The notes under the pieces: generated by a model
Seen by the model: the letters and a program-made list of their open reading frames with translations, nothing else
What the model was told of the DNA's origin: nothing
Database searches by the model: none
Assembly (NCBI RefSeq): GCF_040183065.1
Contig: NC_091132.1
Span: 162,636,102-162,700,101, forward strand
From: Periplaneta americana
Taxonomy: Eukaryota > Arthropoda > Insecta > Blattodea > Blattidae
Direction of reading: 5' to 3'
Length of the DNA stretch: 64,000 nt
Position numbers and translations under genes: made by a program
Shown: positions 62,574 through 64,000 of the stretch, in pieces
Layout of the letters: every line of letters begins with the position of its first letter
Position numbering within the stretch: the first letter of the stretch is position 1

Positions 62574-62990
62574 TAGAGTATTATAGATTTATTAATTTGT
62601 CCTACAGATTGATATCTGTAATATTGACAATTAATATTTGAGGAGAAAAATTCGCTCCGGTGCCGGGGATCGAACCTGGGTCCTTGGTTCTACATACCAA
62701 GCGCTCTGACCACTGAGCTACGCCGAATTTAATCCACAGCACTGGATCGAATTCTCCTCCTTCGATGTGTCCCTTTGTGGCCTGACTCCAAGTTAGGCAT
62801 ATATGTTGACGTATATGTCCAATGTCAACTGCCATTATACTAGGAGCGCACTCAGCTGAGTGACTTGTTTGGCCGGGAATCCGCAGTTAAGTGCACAGTT
62901 ATCTGTACAGACATATGCACTGCTAGCTATGAGAATATTATAGATGTATTAATTTGTCCTACAGAATGATATCTGTAATAAAAAAATTAA
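62574..62990 (-). repeat. tRNA-Tyr-like SINE between two direct tail repeats (period about 357 bp)
   Basis: The minus-strand tRNA-like block (62660-62727) has A box 'tagctcagtggtcagagc', anticodon stem CTTGGT-loop-ACCAAG with loop ATGTAGA (GTA, U33 kept) and B box 'aggttcgatcccc'. The body to about 62930 is the reverse complement of 40793-41003. A tail sequence of about 55 bp ('tattaatttgtcctacag', 'tgatatctgtaat') is present on both sides (62574-62632 and 62931-62990) in the same orientation. That length is too great for a target duplication and suggests a former head-to-tail dimer. Confidence 0.8.
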
Positions 62991-63414
62991 TGGTGTTCTG
63001 ATTACATTAGTGAACTCAAAACACGGAGAATTCAACATTTCACTAATAATTTGAAAGTGTTAATTTGAGGTCTGCAAGTTTTTTTCGTTTTTAATGAATG
63101 TGTGTTAAATACAGTCTCAATCCAACAAATATTGTCTATTGGCCATACCGCACCTTTACCATAATCCAACGAACCTTTAATGTTAAATATTTGGAAAGTA
63201 ATATTCATACTGAGTTAATACTCCAAATCCAAAATGATTGTATTTTCCAAAATTTCCATTAATCTCCAGCAATCTCCACCGACACCAATATTAAAAAAAC
63301 ACAAATGATAAAATTAATCTCCATAAATACCTGCCCCTGTATATTGACCATGCCATTATAGAATGACACGATATTTTAAAATGGACTGCATCCCTTTGTA
63401 TAATATCTTATTTG
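62991..63414. other. Unassigned
   Basis: No element was recognised. The sequence near 63150-63340 may be part of the LINE that follows. Confidence 0.3.
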
Positions 63415-64000
63415 CAAGCAATTTTTAATTCGTCAGAAAGTAACCTCCAAAGAGCTAATATACTTGAAAGAATCGGAAAAGAATACAATTTGAACATTTC
63501 AACCACCAAAACTAAAGTATTAGCATTTCAGGGCTAAAGCCATCTCAGATACAGAATTGTAATAAATAGAAGAATTGTAGAACAAGTAAGCAACTTCAAT
63601 TACTTAGGATTGAATATTTTATATTTCCAATAAAATGGCATTAATATAAAAATTCAGAAAGTCCAGAAAATATGTGGTAGCATAAGAAGAACACTAAGGC
63701 ATAAAACAAGACAAGAGAGACAACTAAAATTTTGTAAATGGCAGTCCTACTAGTAACTTATGGATGTGAAAACTGAATTCTGAACAGGACAGATAGGAGA
63801 AGAATTGAAGCTGCATAAATGAGATTCCTTAGATTGTTGGCAGGCTACTCCATTCTAGATAAGAAAAGGAATACAGAAATATGAGATGAATTGCAAATAT
63901 TTAGTCTAAAAGAAAGGATAGATGAAATGAGGAGAAATTGGCAAGAGCACTTAATGAGAATCCCACAAGAATGGATGCCAAAAATAATATATTCATTCAA
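63415..64000 (+). pseudogene. LINE reverse-transcriptase fragment, cut by the window edge
   Basis: Readable in changing frames: 'NSSESNLQRANILERIGKEY', 'NLNISTTKTKVLAFQG', 'VINRRIVEQVSNFNYLGLNI', 'KIQKVQKICGSIRRTLRHKT', 'RQERQLKFCKW', then a degraded LLVTYGCEN and 'MRFLRLLAGYSILDKKR'. These are the palm exit, thumb and C-terminal motifs (STTKTK-AF-G, FNYLG, RIEAA--RFLR) of a Jockey/RTE-type LINE. Many stops. It continues past 64000. Confidence 0.75.

Overview
The window looks like nuclear DNA of an insect with a large, repeat-rich genome, most probably a cockroach (Periplaneta-like). That assignment is inferred from recognised repeat families and the style of the zinc-finger genes; nothing was searched. 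The DNA is AT-rich, has spliced exons, long introns and microsatellites, and has no operons. I found no rRNA and no convincing functional tRNA.

The host genes are three tandem paralogues of one C2H2 zinc-finger family, all on the minus strand. Gene C (right) has exon 2 at 61937-62020, exon 3 at 58327-58409 and a 12-finger terminal exon at 53155-54270; its first exon is beyond the right edge. Gene A (middle) is complete: 45208-45305, 44424-44561, 40294-40376 and a 10-finger exon at 27531-28497. Gene B (left) has exon 1 at 10825-10922, exon 2 at 8923-9036 and exon 3 at 6497-6579; its finger exon must lie beyond the left edge. Exon 1 (98 nt) and exon 3 (83 nt) have identical lengths and phases wherever they are seen, so the locus arose by tandem duplication. 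Products are predicted nuclear DNA-binding proteins with an acidic N-terminal leader. Gene A has lost its last two fingers to a stop codon and a frameshift.

Most other recognisable sequence is transposable elements. 0-5.3 kb: a LINE tail, an R2-like (restriction-like endonuclease) LINE end, an L1-type ORF1 relic cut by a SINE, and a mariner relic. 7.0-8.75 kb: a hairpin MITE holding two stacked retroelement insertions. 10-16 kb: MITEs and a hAT relic. 16.2-18.3 kb: a Tc1 element inside an older mariner. 18.45-22.92 kb: a tandem array of 15 units of about 287 bp, each with an antisense tRNA-like block, ending in an inverted unit. 22.9-27.3 kb: mostly unrecognised. 28.6-35.3 kb: nested LINEs, including an ORF1-only element with target-site duplications. 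35.6-36.8 kb: a compact two-gene Harbinger element and a SINE. 37-44 kb: LINE tails, tRNA-Tyr-like SINEs in tandem or inverted arrangement, and a LINE inserted in a SINE. 46-52 kb: MITEs, two transposase relics and a LINE relic. 54.5-57 kb: a LINE end and a mariner relic. 58.6-61.7 kb: a long-inverted-repeat element, a SINE and a hAT element. 62.2-64 kb: microsatellite, SINE and a LINE reverse transcriptase running off the edge.

The most unusual theme is that several tRNA-Tyr-like SINE families occur here as tandem, satellite-like repeats with periods of about 287, 385 and 357 bp, with inverted junctions and, in one array, a higher-order pattern of unit types.
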